Source: Flavobacterium sp. AG291
GTDB lineage: Bacteria > Bacteroidota > Bacteroidia > Flavobacteriales > Flavobacteriaceae
Length of the DNA stretch: 64,000 nucleotides
Direction: 5' to 3'
NCBI RefSeq assembly: GCF_003350375.1
Contig: NZ_QQAR01000003.1
Location: forward strand, 248,001 to 312,000
Part shown: one piece after another, positions 38,183 through 45,668 of the stretch
Layout of the letters: every line of letters starts with the position of its first letter
Position numbering within the stretch: the stretch's first letter is position 1
Notes under the pieces: model-generated
What the model saw: the letters and a program-made list of their open reading frames with translations, nothing else
Databases searched by the model: none
What the model was told of the DNA's origin: nothing
Position numbers and translations under genes: made by a program

Positions 38183-38779
38183 CTAAACACTTTTATTAAA
38201 GTGATTGCTTATAGCATTAAAGGCATAATCCGCTCCGGCGATAATTTCTTCGGAGGAATTGCTCTGTGATTCATATTGGGTTAGTTGCGCTAAAAAGTTT
38301 TTCCAATAGCTGCCGGTTTGTCCTCCATATCCACCAAAGTATGCAGCCCCATTTTCTATATCGTGTCCAAGAGCAGCACTAATATTTTTAAGGATAACCC
38401 TTCCGCCTAGTGATGAGCCTTCAATTACATAAAAAACACCCATTGCAAAAGCTTTAGAAGGGTTTGTAAGCGAATCGCTTAGAGGATTTGCTACATCTTT
38501 TTTAGTTAACCCAAGCGTTTTTAGATCCTCTTCGAGTAAATGTGTTTTATTCCTTTCATCTAAATCGGTAACAATATCTTTAAGAGCGGGGAATATATTT
38601 TCCTCAGCATCTTTTACAACATCATGCATCAAATCAAGGTATAATGCATATTCAGCATTTGTTACCTTTGGGTTCATTATGGATGAAGATATAGGTAAAG
38701 CTTCAAGGTTTGTGTGTGATTGTGAGGTTGCTTTTCGCAAATTCTCAAGAAAAATAGTTGAATTTTCGAGGGTATTCAT
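38183..38779 (-). CDS. bphO: Biliverdin-producing heme oxygenase
   Basis: A 198-residue cytoplasmic enzyme that opens haem to biliverdin, the chromophore of the downstream phytochrome. The heme-ligand histidine is in RKATSQSHTNLEAL near residue 23. The distal-helix glycines are in YVIEGSSLGGRVI, and GGYGGQTGSYWKNF is typical of BphO-type enzymes. It lies 9 bases upstream of bphP and 5 bases downstream of the receiver gene, so all three are probably one transcript. Confidence 0.93.
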   Translation of the reverse strand: MNTLENSTIFLENLRKATSQSHTNLEALPISSSIMNPKVTNAEYALYLDLMHDVVKDAEENIFPALKDIVTDLDERNKTHLLEEDLKTLGLTKKDVANPLSDSLTNPSKAFAMGVFYVIEGSSLGGRVILKNISAALGHDIENGAAYFGGYGGQTGSYWKNFLAQLTQYESQSNSSEEIIAGADYAFNAISNHFNKSV

Positions 38780-38784
38780 AAATT

Positions 38785-39216
38785 TTAAAAGAAAGAATAG
38801 ACAAAATTATTTGGGGAGGGCTTAAAATTACTCCAGTTTATTTTTATGGTATCTTCTATGGATTTTTTTAACTCACTAAACATACCAGATTTTGCAACAT
38901 AAAAATTTGCTCCTAATTCCCTGCTTTGTTCTATTATCTCGCTGTCACCGGATGTTGAAAGCATTATTACCGGAATATCATTATTAGATTCCCTGATTTT
39001 CTTAAGTGTTTCCAAACCATTAAGGCCGGGCATATTTATATCAAGAAAAATCATATATGGGGTAGGAGGTGGATTGTTAAGTGCATCCAAAAGCTGTTGG
39101 CCGTTTTTTTGTGTTACAACAGTATAGTTAATATTAATGGAATCTACGATTTCAGTAAAAAATTCCAAATCATCTTCATCATCATCTGTATAAAATATGG
39201 TGAAATCGCTTTTCAT
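38785..39216 (-). CDS. Single-domain response regulator of the phytochrome operon
   Basis: A 143-residue receiver domain with no output domain. The acidic pocket is Asp11-Asp12-Asp13, the phosphorylated residue is Asp59 in MIFLDINMPGLNG, the switch Ser/Thr is in MLSTSGD, and the conserved Lys is Lys109. It is the first gene of the operon with bphO and bphP and is the likely phosphotransfer partner of the phytochrome kinase. With no DNA-binding domain, its signal must pass to another protein. Confidence 0.9.
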   Translation of the reverse strand: MKSDFTIFYTDDDEDDLEFFTEIVDSININYTVVTQKNGQQLLDALNNPPPTPYMIFLDINMPGLNGLETLKKIRESNNDIPVIMLSTSGDSEIIEQSRELGANFYVAKSGMFSELKKSIEDTIKINWSNFKPSPNNFVYSFF

Positions 39217-39256
39217 AATTCAGTTTTTAAATTAAAAAATGAGTGAAGGTGATAAA

Positions 39257-39264
39257 CAAATATA
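39257..39264 (-). promoter_or_regulatory. Candidate -7 box for the phytochrome operon
   Basis: TATATTTG on the minus strand, 40 bases upstream of the receiver gene start. A TTG lies 14 bases further upstream, shorter than the usual spacing. Confidence 0.45.
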
Positions 39265-39446
39265 GGTATTTAAAAAACCAATATTAATGAATTTATGAAA
39301 ATTATTGCAATATTTATGTATTTGTTTTAAGTTGATAAGTTTTAGTTTTAAACTATAACGTGATTTGTATAATTATGTAAAAATCTGTTTCAATGCGTTT
39401 ATTAAATTTGTAGTATCAAATGATAGTATTCTATTTTTTGATTTTT

Positions 39447-39486
39447 AAAAAAAAGGTACCAAGCTGGGGGGCAGGTACCTTTTTTT
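39447..39486. terminator. Terminator between the AraC-receiver unit and the phytochrome operon
   Basis: AAAAAAAAGGTACC (39447-39460) pairs with GGTACCTTTTTTT (39474-39486) around a G-rich loop. On the minus strand it ends the transcript coming from 39507, separating the two units. Confidence 0.75.
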
Positions 39487-39506
39487 GTTTTATTAACCAG
39501 ATAAAC

Positions 39507-39953
39507 TTAAAGACTCAATATAAAACTGTCTTTATTCAGCCCATCTGTAATATATTGCCAGTTGATATGAACCACATCACTCAATATCTTTTTAAGCATA
39601 TTAAAGTCATTTGGCTTTTTGATATATACATTAGCTCCTGATACAAAAGTATCCTCGATATCCTGTTCAGATGAAGATGTAGAGTATATTGCTACCGATA
39701 TTTTTTTCAGGCGCTCGTTAGCCCTGATTTCTTTAAGACATTCTATGCCTGATTTTCTTGGCATATTAAGGTCAAGGAAAATGATATCTGGCAAAGGGTT
39801 GTTAGTTTCGTAAAGATGATTCATTAATTGTTCGCCATCATTAAAAGCAGATATCCTGTAGTTTATCTTTACCTCTTCAAAGGCTTCCTTAAAAAAAAGA
39901 CGATCATCTTCATCATCATCGGCCAGCATTATGTGCAGTGTTGTCGGTCGCAT
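39507..39953 (-). CDS. Second single-domain response regulator
   Basis: A 148-residue receiver domain with the acidic cluster ADDDEDDRLFF, phospho-acceptor Asp61 in IIFLDLNMPRKSG, switch region IYSTSSSEQD and Lys112 in YIKKPNDF. No output domain. It is related to the receiver of the phytochrome operon (shared DDDEDD, DLNMP/DINMP and similar tails), suggesting an old duplication. It follows the AraC-type regulator by 18 bases and ends before a strong hairpin. Its kinase may be BphP or another sensor. Confidence 0.88.
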   Translation of the reverse strand: MRPTTLHIMLADDDEDDRLFFKEAFEEVKINYRISAFNDGEQLMNHLYETNNPLPDIIFLDLNMPRKSGIECLKEIRANERLKKISVAIYSTSSSEQDIEDTFVSGANVYIKKPNDFNMLKKILSDVVHINWQYITDGLNKDSFILSL

Positions 39954-39971
39954 TAATTTATTTTACGTGAT

Positions 39972-40526
39972 TTAAGCTTCAGTATAACGTTTCTGTTTCA
40001 TAATCTTTTGAAACGCAGTAGGAGTTACTCCTGTAATATTCTTGAATTGTTGGGATAAATAGGCAACGCTACTGTAGTTCATCATGAATGAAATTTCAGT
40101 AAGAGACAAATTCTCTGTTAGCAGTAATTGTTTAACTCTTTCTATCTTGTGCAAAATAATGAAATTTTCAATTGATATAAAAGTTACCTCAGAAAATACC
40201 TGAGATAATGTTCTGTAACTCTCACCTAATTTTTCTGAAAGGTAAGATGATATTTTCAACGATTGTACCCCCTTGTCAGCATACAGCATCTCTATAATAG
40301 CATTCTTTATTTTCTGAACCAATATGCTCTTTTGGTTGTCAACAATCTCAATACCAAATTCTTTTAAGGATTCTATGAGTTTGTTGTAAGTCTCCATGGG
40401 TATGTTTTCTTTAAATTTAACATATCCAGGTTCAGTAACTTTGCAATCGATATTAAATTTATCCAGCTGTTGCTGCAGCAGGACTTTACACATCATGTCT
40501 ATATTATATTTTATGTAAAGTTCCAT
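39972..40526 (-). CDS. AraC-family helix-turn-helix regulator with short N-terminal domain
   Basis: 184 residues. The C-terminal about 100 residues carry two HTH units typical of AraC/XylS: SENLSLTEISFMMNYSSVAYLSQQF and GVTPTAFQKIMKQK (the helix 7 loop). The N-terminal about 80 residues form a small alpha/beta domain with Cys13 and Cys28, unlike the cupin sensing domain of classical AraC; this form is common in Bacteroidetes. A Shine-Dalgarno AAGGAGGG lies 6 bases before the ATG, unusual for this phylum and supporting the start. A receiver gene follows. Confidence 0.88.
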   Translation of the reverse strand: MELYIKYNIDMMCKVLLQQQLDKFNIDCKVTEPGYVKFKENIPMETYNKLIESLKEFGIEIVDNQKSILVQKIKNAIIEMLYADKGVQSLKISSYLSEKLGESYRTLSQVFSEVTFISIENFIILHKIERVKQLLLTENLSLTEISFMMNYSSVAYLSQQFKNITGVTPTAFQKIMKQKRYTEA

Positions 40527-40532
40527 GTAGTG

Positions 40533-40540
40533 CCCTCCTT
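40533..40540 (-). promoter_or_regulatory. Strong Shine-Dalgarno before the AraC-type gene
   Basis: AAGGAGGG on the minus strand, six bases from the ATG. Most genes in the window lack any such motif. In flavobacteria the anti-Shine-Dalgarno is normally masked, so an intact site may mark special translational control. Confidence 0.7.
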
Positions 40541-40651
40541 AAACGAAGTAAAAATAGAATATTTTTTTAACATTTTGCTTATGATGTATTAAATTGTAAC
40601 TGTTATGTTTTTAATTGTAAGAAGTAACTTTAATTTTAGAGGCTGTTTAAA

Positions 40652-41038
40652 CTATAAAACATAATCTTCATACAATTTTTGTGCTCTGAATTCCAGATCA
40701 TCACATAATCCGGGATGTGGTCTTGAAGTTTGTATGACAGAACTTCTCACAGCAGTAAGCCATCTAAAGCGTTCCGGAACTTCAAGTCGTGCAATTGGGC
40801 CACCATCAATAGCTCCTTCGCCAATTTTCTGGAAAGATTCAAGATTACGGCGAATCTGGTCTATATCAGCATCAGGGGTAAGCATCGTTATTTTGGCTTC
40901 ATCTACGGTAAATAAAACCCTGATGAAGCGTTTTCGTTTACAGAAAACTACAATTCCTGCATTAATGAATTCTTCGCGTTCAACCCTTGGCACAACGCGA
41001 ATTACAGCATACTCATATAAGTGCTTTTCTTGCATCAT
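40652..41038 (-). CDS. DUF3037 domain protein
   Basis: A soluble 128-residue protein. The DUF3037 pattern is seen in YEYAVIRVVPRVEREEFINAG, VVFCKRKRFIRV and the C-terminal SRPHPGLCDDLE. No catalytic motif is recognised and function is unknown. Its first 26 bases overlap the end of the HipA-like kinase gene, so translation of the two is coupled; the pairing suggests the two proteins act together. The second ATG at 41035 is an equally good start. Confidence 0.85.
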   Translation of the reverse strand: MMQEKHLYEYAVIRVVPRVEREEFINAGIVVFCKRKRFIRVLFTVDEAKITMLTPDADIDQIRRNLESFQKIGEGAIDGGPIARLEVPERFRWLTAVRSSVIQTSRPHPGLCDDLEFRAQKLYEDYVL

Positions 41039-41807
41039 TGGCCTGTTTTACAAATATTGATGAATTCTCTAATCGGGTTAACAGGAAGGTTGCATAAACG
41101 TCCCTGATTTCTTCGGGCGACTTTTCAAGTTCTTCCCACTGTAGCCATTCGTCAGGGATAAGATTTACAATGCCTCGAATTTTCTCCGGGGTAAGTGTAG
41201 CCCTGTATTCGGTATCGGTTTCTTCAAGTAATGATGCCTGTGGCAATAACACATGGTCTTTTATAAGGCCAAATGTGCTCTTTGCATGCCCCACAGGATC
41301 ACTGAATGAGTGATGGAAATAAAAGCTTGCACCATGATCTATAAGCCACAGCTCTTTATGCCATATAAGCATATTCGTATTACGGAATGTCCTGTCAACA
41401 TTGGTGATGTAGGCATCTAACCAAACGATTTGTGAAGCTGTTTTTGCATCTACAGCTGTGACAACCGGATCAAAATTTATAGCTCCTGACAGGTAATGCA
41501 GTGCCAGGTTAAGTCCTTGTGAGGACTGTAGCAGGTCCTGTATTTCTTCATCGGCTTCGGTTCGGCCAAAGGCTTCATCTAAGTTAGCAAAAACAAGTTC
41601 CGGAACAGGTAACCCAAGCGTTCGGGCAATCTCTCCTCCAAGCAGTTCGGCAATAAGTGCTTTTGTGCCATGTCCGGCACCTTTAAATTTAAGAACATAC
41701 TTAAATTCGTCGTCTGCTTCTGCTAAAGCAGGCAACGAGCCCCCTTCACGGAGAGGGGTAAGATATCGCGTAACATTAACTGTACGCAGATGTGGTGCAT
41801 TCTCCAT
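41013..41807 (-). CDS. HipA-like protein kinase
   Basis: 264 residues, a shortened HipA-superfamily kinase. The ATP-site lysine is in YVLKFKGAGHGTKALIAE. The catalytic loop NVDRTFRNTNM has the expected Asp and Asn, and the metal-binding Asp lies in LIDHGASFYF, so the active site looks intact. The N-subdomain-1 of full HipA (about 440 residues) is missing. HipA kinases phosphorylate translation factors such as glutamyl-tRNA synthetase, usually with a HipB antitoxin; no HipB-like HTH gene is here. The overlapping DUF3037 gene is the only partner candidate. Confidence 0.82.
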   Translation of the reverse strand: MENAPHLRTVNVTRYLTPLREGGSLPALAEADDEFKYVLKFKGAGHGTKALIAELLGGEIARTLGLPVPELVFANLDEAFGRTEADEEIQDLLQSSQGLNLALHYLSGAINFDPVVTAVDAKTASQIVWLDAYITNVDRTFRNTNMLIWHKELWLIDHGASFYFHHSFSDPVGHAKSTFGLIKDHVLLPQASLLEETDTEYRATLTPEKIRGIVNLIPDEWLQWEELEKSPEEIRDVYATFLLTRLENSSIFVKQANDARKALI

Positions 41808-41974
41808 ATACTACTGGCTTTTCAGCTTTAATTGAAGCGTAAAGATACCGTTTTTTAGCTAATCAGATTTGGCAGTTTTGTGCCAAAAAAGAGATTTTAT
41901 AAAGTTGTTTTTTTGATTTTAAAAACATGATATTCAGTTGTTTGTTTTTGTTTCGATGTTGATTTGTAAGTAAT

Positions 41975-41982
41975 TACTTTTG
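41975..41982 (+). promoter_or_regulatory. Candidate -7 box for the LTA-synthase-like gene
   Basis: TACTTTTG overlaps a 12-bp palindrome AAGTAATTACTT (41968-41979). A TTG lies 24 bases upstream (41948-41950), slightly beyond usual spacing. The palindrome could be an operator. Confidence 0.35.
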
Positions 41983-42088
41983 TTTTTAGTACTTCTATTA
42001 TTTCATTCTTAAGATTCGCTTAAGAGAGAATTGATGACTCAATTTTCAAATTTATCAGCCGTTATTTTGTAATCACAAAGTAGCGATT

Positions 42089-44065
42089 ATGAAAATTAAG
42101 GGATCATTTAAAACACAGTTTCATCTTTCAAAAAGACTTAGTTTGTTATTCAATTTTGTAAAGGTCTTTTTGCTTCTGTCTTTATTGTTAAGGGTCGTAT
42201 TTTATTTTTGGCAGGCTGCAGATGTTTCATGGAATCCGTTAAACATTCTCATGACATTGGGTACCGGGTTGTTTTTTGATTTAGGAACCTGCGGTTTTAT
42301 TGTTTTGCCATCAATTCTTTATCTGTTTATCATGCCGAACAGATTTATAGGTTCAGAAGTAGATAAAGCCTTAGTGTATATATTCTTTAATCTTACAGTA
42401 TTTTTATTGATGTTTACTTTTCTGGCAGAGCTTACTTTTTGGGAAGAGTTCAGGACTCGCTTTAATTTTATTGCTGTTGACTATCTTATATATACCCATG
42501 AGGTTATAAGTAATATAAAAGAATCATATCCGCTTCCATTGCTTATAGGGATAGTTCTTTTAGCCACAGCGGTTGTGTTTTATATATTTCATAAAAGATT
42601 TGTTTTTAAAAATACATTTTCGGAAGGCATATCACTCAGGCAAAGGGTAACTGTGGTTATGATTGGGATTACAGTAATGTTCTTTTTCATTGGTTTTGTT
42701 AAGAACACCGATGCCGAGTGGTCTTCCAACCGTTACAACAATGAAATTTCTAAAGCGGGTATATATTCATTCTTTGCTGAGTTTAGAAATAACCGAATGG
42801 ATTATGTCGATTTTTATACTACTATAAATGAAAAGAATGCTTTCTCTTTAGTCAGGCATAATGTTGCTGAAAAAAATGCTCATTTTGACGGAAGTGGCTA
42901 CGCTATAAAAAGAGAGGTGGACGCTCAGGGAATCTCTGAAAAGCCAAATGTTGTCTTTATCCTTATGGAGAGTATGAGCGCTTCATTTATGAAAGAGTTT
43001 GGTAATAAAAAGAACATTACACCAAACATGGACAATCTGGCTCAAAATAGTATTTTATTTTCAAATCTATATGCCACCGGAACCCGAACCGTAAGAGGGA
43101 TGGAAGCTGTAACGTTATGTATACCTCCTACGCCGGGGCAGAGTATAGTAAAGCGTCCTGAAAATCACGATCTGTTTACTGTTTCAACAGTATTTAAAGA
43201 CCATGGATATGATAATAGCTTTTTTTATGGTGGTGATGGTTATTTTGATAACATGAACAGCTATTTTGGAGGTAATGGGTTTACTATTTATGACAGGGGC
43301 AGAGGTAGCGTACTGAATGATAATATTAAAGCGAAACGAAATAATATTAAAGACAGCGAAGTAACATTTGAAAATGCATGGGGTATATGCGACGAGGATA
43401 TCTATAAAAAAATGATGTCGGTTGCCGATGAGCACTATAAGCAGGGTAAGCCGTTTTTTAATTTTGTAATGACTACTTCAAATCACAGGCCATATACATA
43501 TCCGGAAGGTAGGATAAATATACCATCAGGCAAGAACCGTGATGGTGCTGTAAAATATGCAGACTTTGCTTTGGGTAAAATGCTTAGGGAAGCACAAACC
43601 AAGCCGTGGTTTAAAAATACAGTATTCGTTTTTGTTGCCGATCATTGTGCAAGCAGTGCCGGTAAAGATGAGATTGATGTGGCTAACTATCATATACCTG
43701 CCATTATCTACAACTTATCTGGAGCCGAGAAACGAAAGATAGAAAAGCAATGCTCTCAGATTGATATTTTTCCAACTTTATTTTCCCTGATGCATTGGGA
43801 TTATGAGTCAAATTTCTTTGGTAAAGATGTACTTCAGCCTGATTTTAATGAGAGGGCTCTTATGGGTACTTATCGAAAACTGACCCTTATGAAAAAGGAT
43901 GAAGTGATGATACTGTCGGATCAGAAAAAGCAAAATTTTTATAGTTATTCAATAAAAGACAATAGTTTGAAAGCTAAAGATATTGAGACCGGATTTTTAG
44001 ATGAGGCTATTTCCTGGTATCAGACAGCAGATTATATGTTTAGTCATAAGCTATTAAAAAAGTAA
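42089..44065 (+). CDS. LTA synthase/phosphoethanolamine-transferase-like membrane sulfatase-fold protein
   Basis: 658 residues. Five membrane helices occupy about residues 20-215, then a periplasmic alkaline-phosphatase-superfamily domain starts at LILMESMSAS-like VFILMESMSASFM. The probable nucleophile is Thr332 or Thr334 in ATGTRTVRGMEA; metal ligands include the Glu in LMESM and DHCASS in VADHCASSAG, with further His in ITTSNHRPY-like TSNHRPYTYP. Such enzymes move phosphoglycerol or phosphoethanolamine from a phospholipid to glycans, lipid A or other acceptors. As Gram-negative Bacteroidetes lack lipoteichoic acid, the acceptor is unknown. The neighbours are a PAP2 phosphatase and a two-component system. 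Confidence 0.88.
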   Translation: MKIKGSFKTQFHLSKRLSLLFNFVKVFLLLSLLLRVVFYFWQAADVSWNPLNILMTLGTGLFFDLGTCGFIVLPSILYLFIMPNRFIGSEVDKALVYIFFNLTVFLLMFTFLAELTFWEEFRTRFNFIAVDYLIYTHEVISNIKESYPLPLLIGIVLLATAVVFYIFHKRFVFKNTFSEGISLRQRVTVVMIGITVMFFFIGFVKNTDAEWSSNRYNNEISKAGIYSFFAEFRNNRMDYVDFYTTINEKNAFSLVRHNVAEKNAHFDGSGYAIKREVDAQGISEKPNVVFILMESMSASFMKEFGNKKNITPNMDNLAQNSILFSNLYATGTRTVRGMEAVTLCIPPTPGQSIVKRPENHDLFTVSTVFKDHGYDNSFFYGGDGYFDNMNSYFGGNGFTIYDRGRGSVLNDNIKAKRNNIKDSEVTFENAWGICDEDIYKKMMSVADEHYKQGKPFFNFVMTTSNHRPYTYPEGRINIPSGKNRDGAVKYADFALGKMLREAQTKPWFKNTVFVFVADHCASSAGKDEIDVANYHIPAIIYNLSGAEKRKIEKQCSQIDIFPTLFSLMHWDYESNFFGKDVLQPDFNERALMGTYRKLTLMKKDEVMILSDQKKQNFYSYSIKDNSLKAKDIETGFLDEAISWYQTADYMFSHKLLKK

Positions 44066-44164
44066 TTATTATTAAAGTATATTATTAATTAAAAAATAGG
44101 ATTATAGAATAAAACTCCGCAGCGCATGCCACGAGGGAATAGTAATACCCCATACTATATTATT

Positions 44165-44935
44165 ATGAAAGCGAAGTTTTTATTTATGATGGTGCTTTTC
44201 GCGCCGGTGCTTAGAGCTCAGGTAGTAAACGATTCAATAGTTGCTGATACAACTTCAGCCTCAGACTATTACAAATTTAATTATAAACAACTTATAATTC
44301 CCACTGTGCTTGTGGGTTATGGAGCTATTGGCTTAGAGAGCCATACTCTTATAGGGCTTAACAAACAGTTGCGTGATGAGGTTAAAGAAGATATAGATGA
44401 AAAGATAACAATAGACGATTTTTCGCAGTATGCCCCTATGGCTTCTGTTTACGCTTTAAATGCTATGGGTGTGCAGGGAAAAAACAATTTTAAAGATCGC
44501 ACTATTGTTATGGCGACATCTTATCTGATAATGAGCGGTACGGTTTTAGGGTTAAAATCGATTACTAAGGTGGGACGTCCCGATGGTAGCTCAAATAATT
44601 CCTTTCCATCGGGTCATACGGCTACTGCTTTTGCAGGTGCCGAATTTTTATGGCAGGAGTATAAAGACAAGTCGATATGGTATGGTGTTGCAGGATATGC
44701 GGTAGCCACAGGTACCGGCTTATTCAGGATTTATAACAACAGGCACTGGCTTACCGATGTAGCAGCCGGTGCGGGTATAGGGATATTAAGCACTAAAATT
44801 GCCTACTGGATACAGCCCTATACCAGCAAATTGTTTATGGGAAAAGACAGTGGTAAAGAACAAAAATATACAACAGCTATTGCACCGTTCTATAATGGTA
44901 ACCAATTGGGATGTTCGATAGCTATTCAGTTTTAA
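44165..44935 (+). CDS. PAP2-family lipid phosphatase
   Basis: 256 residues from the ATG at 44165; the in-frame ATG at 44126 only adds a non-hydrophobic leader. A signal peptide (MKAKFLFMMVLFAPVLRAQ) is followed by a PAP2 domain. Its motifs are KSITKVGRP, SFPSGHTATAFA, and NNRHWLTDVAAG, giving the conserved K-RP, PSGH and R-H-D catalytic residues. It is probably periplasmic and dephosphorylates undecaprenyl pyrophosphate, phosphatidic acid or lipid A. It lies between the LTA-synthase-like gene and a two-component system, suggesting lipid remodelling. Confidence 0.88.
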   Translation: MKAKFLFMMVLFAPVLRAQVVNDSIVADTTSASDYYKFNYKQLIIPTVLVGYGAIGLESHTLIGLNKQLRDEVKEDIDEKITIDDFSQYAPMASVYALNAMGVQGKNNFKDRTIVMATSYLIMSGTVLGLKSITKVGRPDGSSNNSFPSGHTATAFAGAEFLWQEYKDKSIWYGVAGYAVATGTGLFRIYNNRHWLTDVAAGAGIGILSTKIAYWIQPYTSKLFMGKDSGKEQKYTTAIAPFYNGNQLGCSIAIQF

Positions 44936-44996
44936 AAAAACATTTACAAGAGTTTGTAACTTAGGTAAAATCTATAACTTTATTAAAAATTAGGAG

Positions 44997-45668
44997 ATGG
45001 ATATTCTGGTTGTTGAAGACGAGAAAGGTATTTATGATTTTTTGAAGCAGGGACTTGAAGAGGAAGGTTATACGATAACTATAGAATCTTCGGGAGATAC
45101 TGGACTCGTTATGGCATTAAAAAAACATTTTGATGTGATATTACTGGATTGGATGCTACCAAAGATCTCCGGTCTGGAAATATGTAAAACGATTAGGAAA
45201 TCTAATAAGTCCACGCCTATTATTTTTCTTACGGCTAAAGATACTGTGCAGGAAACGATTACGGGGTTACAGGCTGGTGCTAATGACTATATCAAGAAAC
45301 CTTTTAGTTTCGAAGAATTGCTGGAACGCATAAAAGTTCAGCTTCGTAATATTATAGAAGAAAAGCCGCAATATATGCTTGGTCCTATTACTATGCATAC
45401 GGATACATATCAGGTATTTTATAATGATACTGAGGTTATGCTTACCCAAAAAGAATTTGCCTTACTCGAATTTTTATTAAAGAATAAGGGAACTGTATGT
45501 ACAAGAACTGAAATCATTAAGAATGTATGGAACATACATTTTAATTATGATACCGGTGTTATAGATGTGTTTATTAATGGTATCCGTAAAAAACTGGGAC
45601 TTACAAAAGAAGAGAATTACATTAAAGCCATACGTGGTGTAGGATATATAGCCAATGAGATCGATTAA
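44997..45668 (+). CDS. OmpR-family response regulator
   Basis: 223 residues: a receiver (Asp51 in LLDWMLPKISG, Lys100 in YIKKPF) and a C-terminal winged helix (LTQKEFALLEFLLKNKG to IRGVGYIANE). Its last 14 bases overlap the start of the sensor kinase, a typical translationally coupled pair. Target genes probably include the upstream lipid-modification genes, but this is inferred from position only. Confidence 0.93.
   Translation: MDILVVEDEKGIYDFLKQGLEEEGYTITIESSGDTGLVMALKKHFDVILLDWMLPKISGLEICKTIRKSNKSTPIIFLTAKDTVQETITGLQAGANDYIKKPFSFEELLERIKVQLRNIIEEKPQYMLGPITMHTDTYQVFYNDTEVMLTQKEFALLEFLLKNKGTVCTRTEIIKNVWNIHFNYDTGVIDVFINGIRKKLGLTKEENYIKAIRGVGYIANEID

Noticed and set aside
39420-39641. 73-residue plus-strand open frame over the terminator
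   Set aside because: It runs through a rho-independent hairpin and into the opposite-strand receiver gene.
44066-44164. AT-rich stem-like sequence after the LTA-synthase-like gene
   Set aside because: Pairing is made only of A and T with poor symmetry; not convincing as a terminator.
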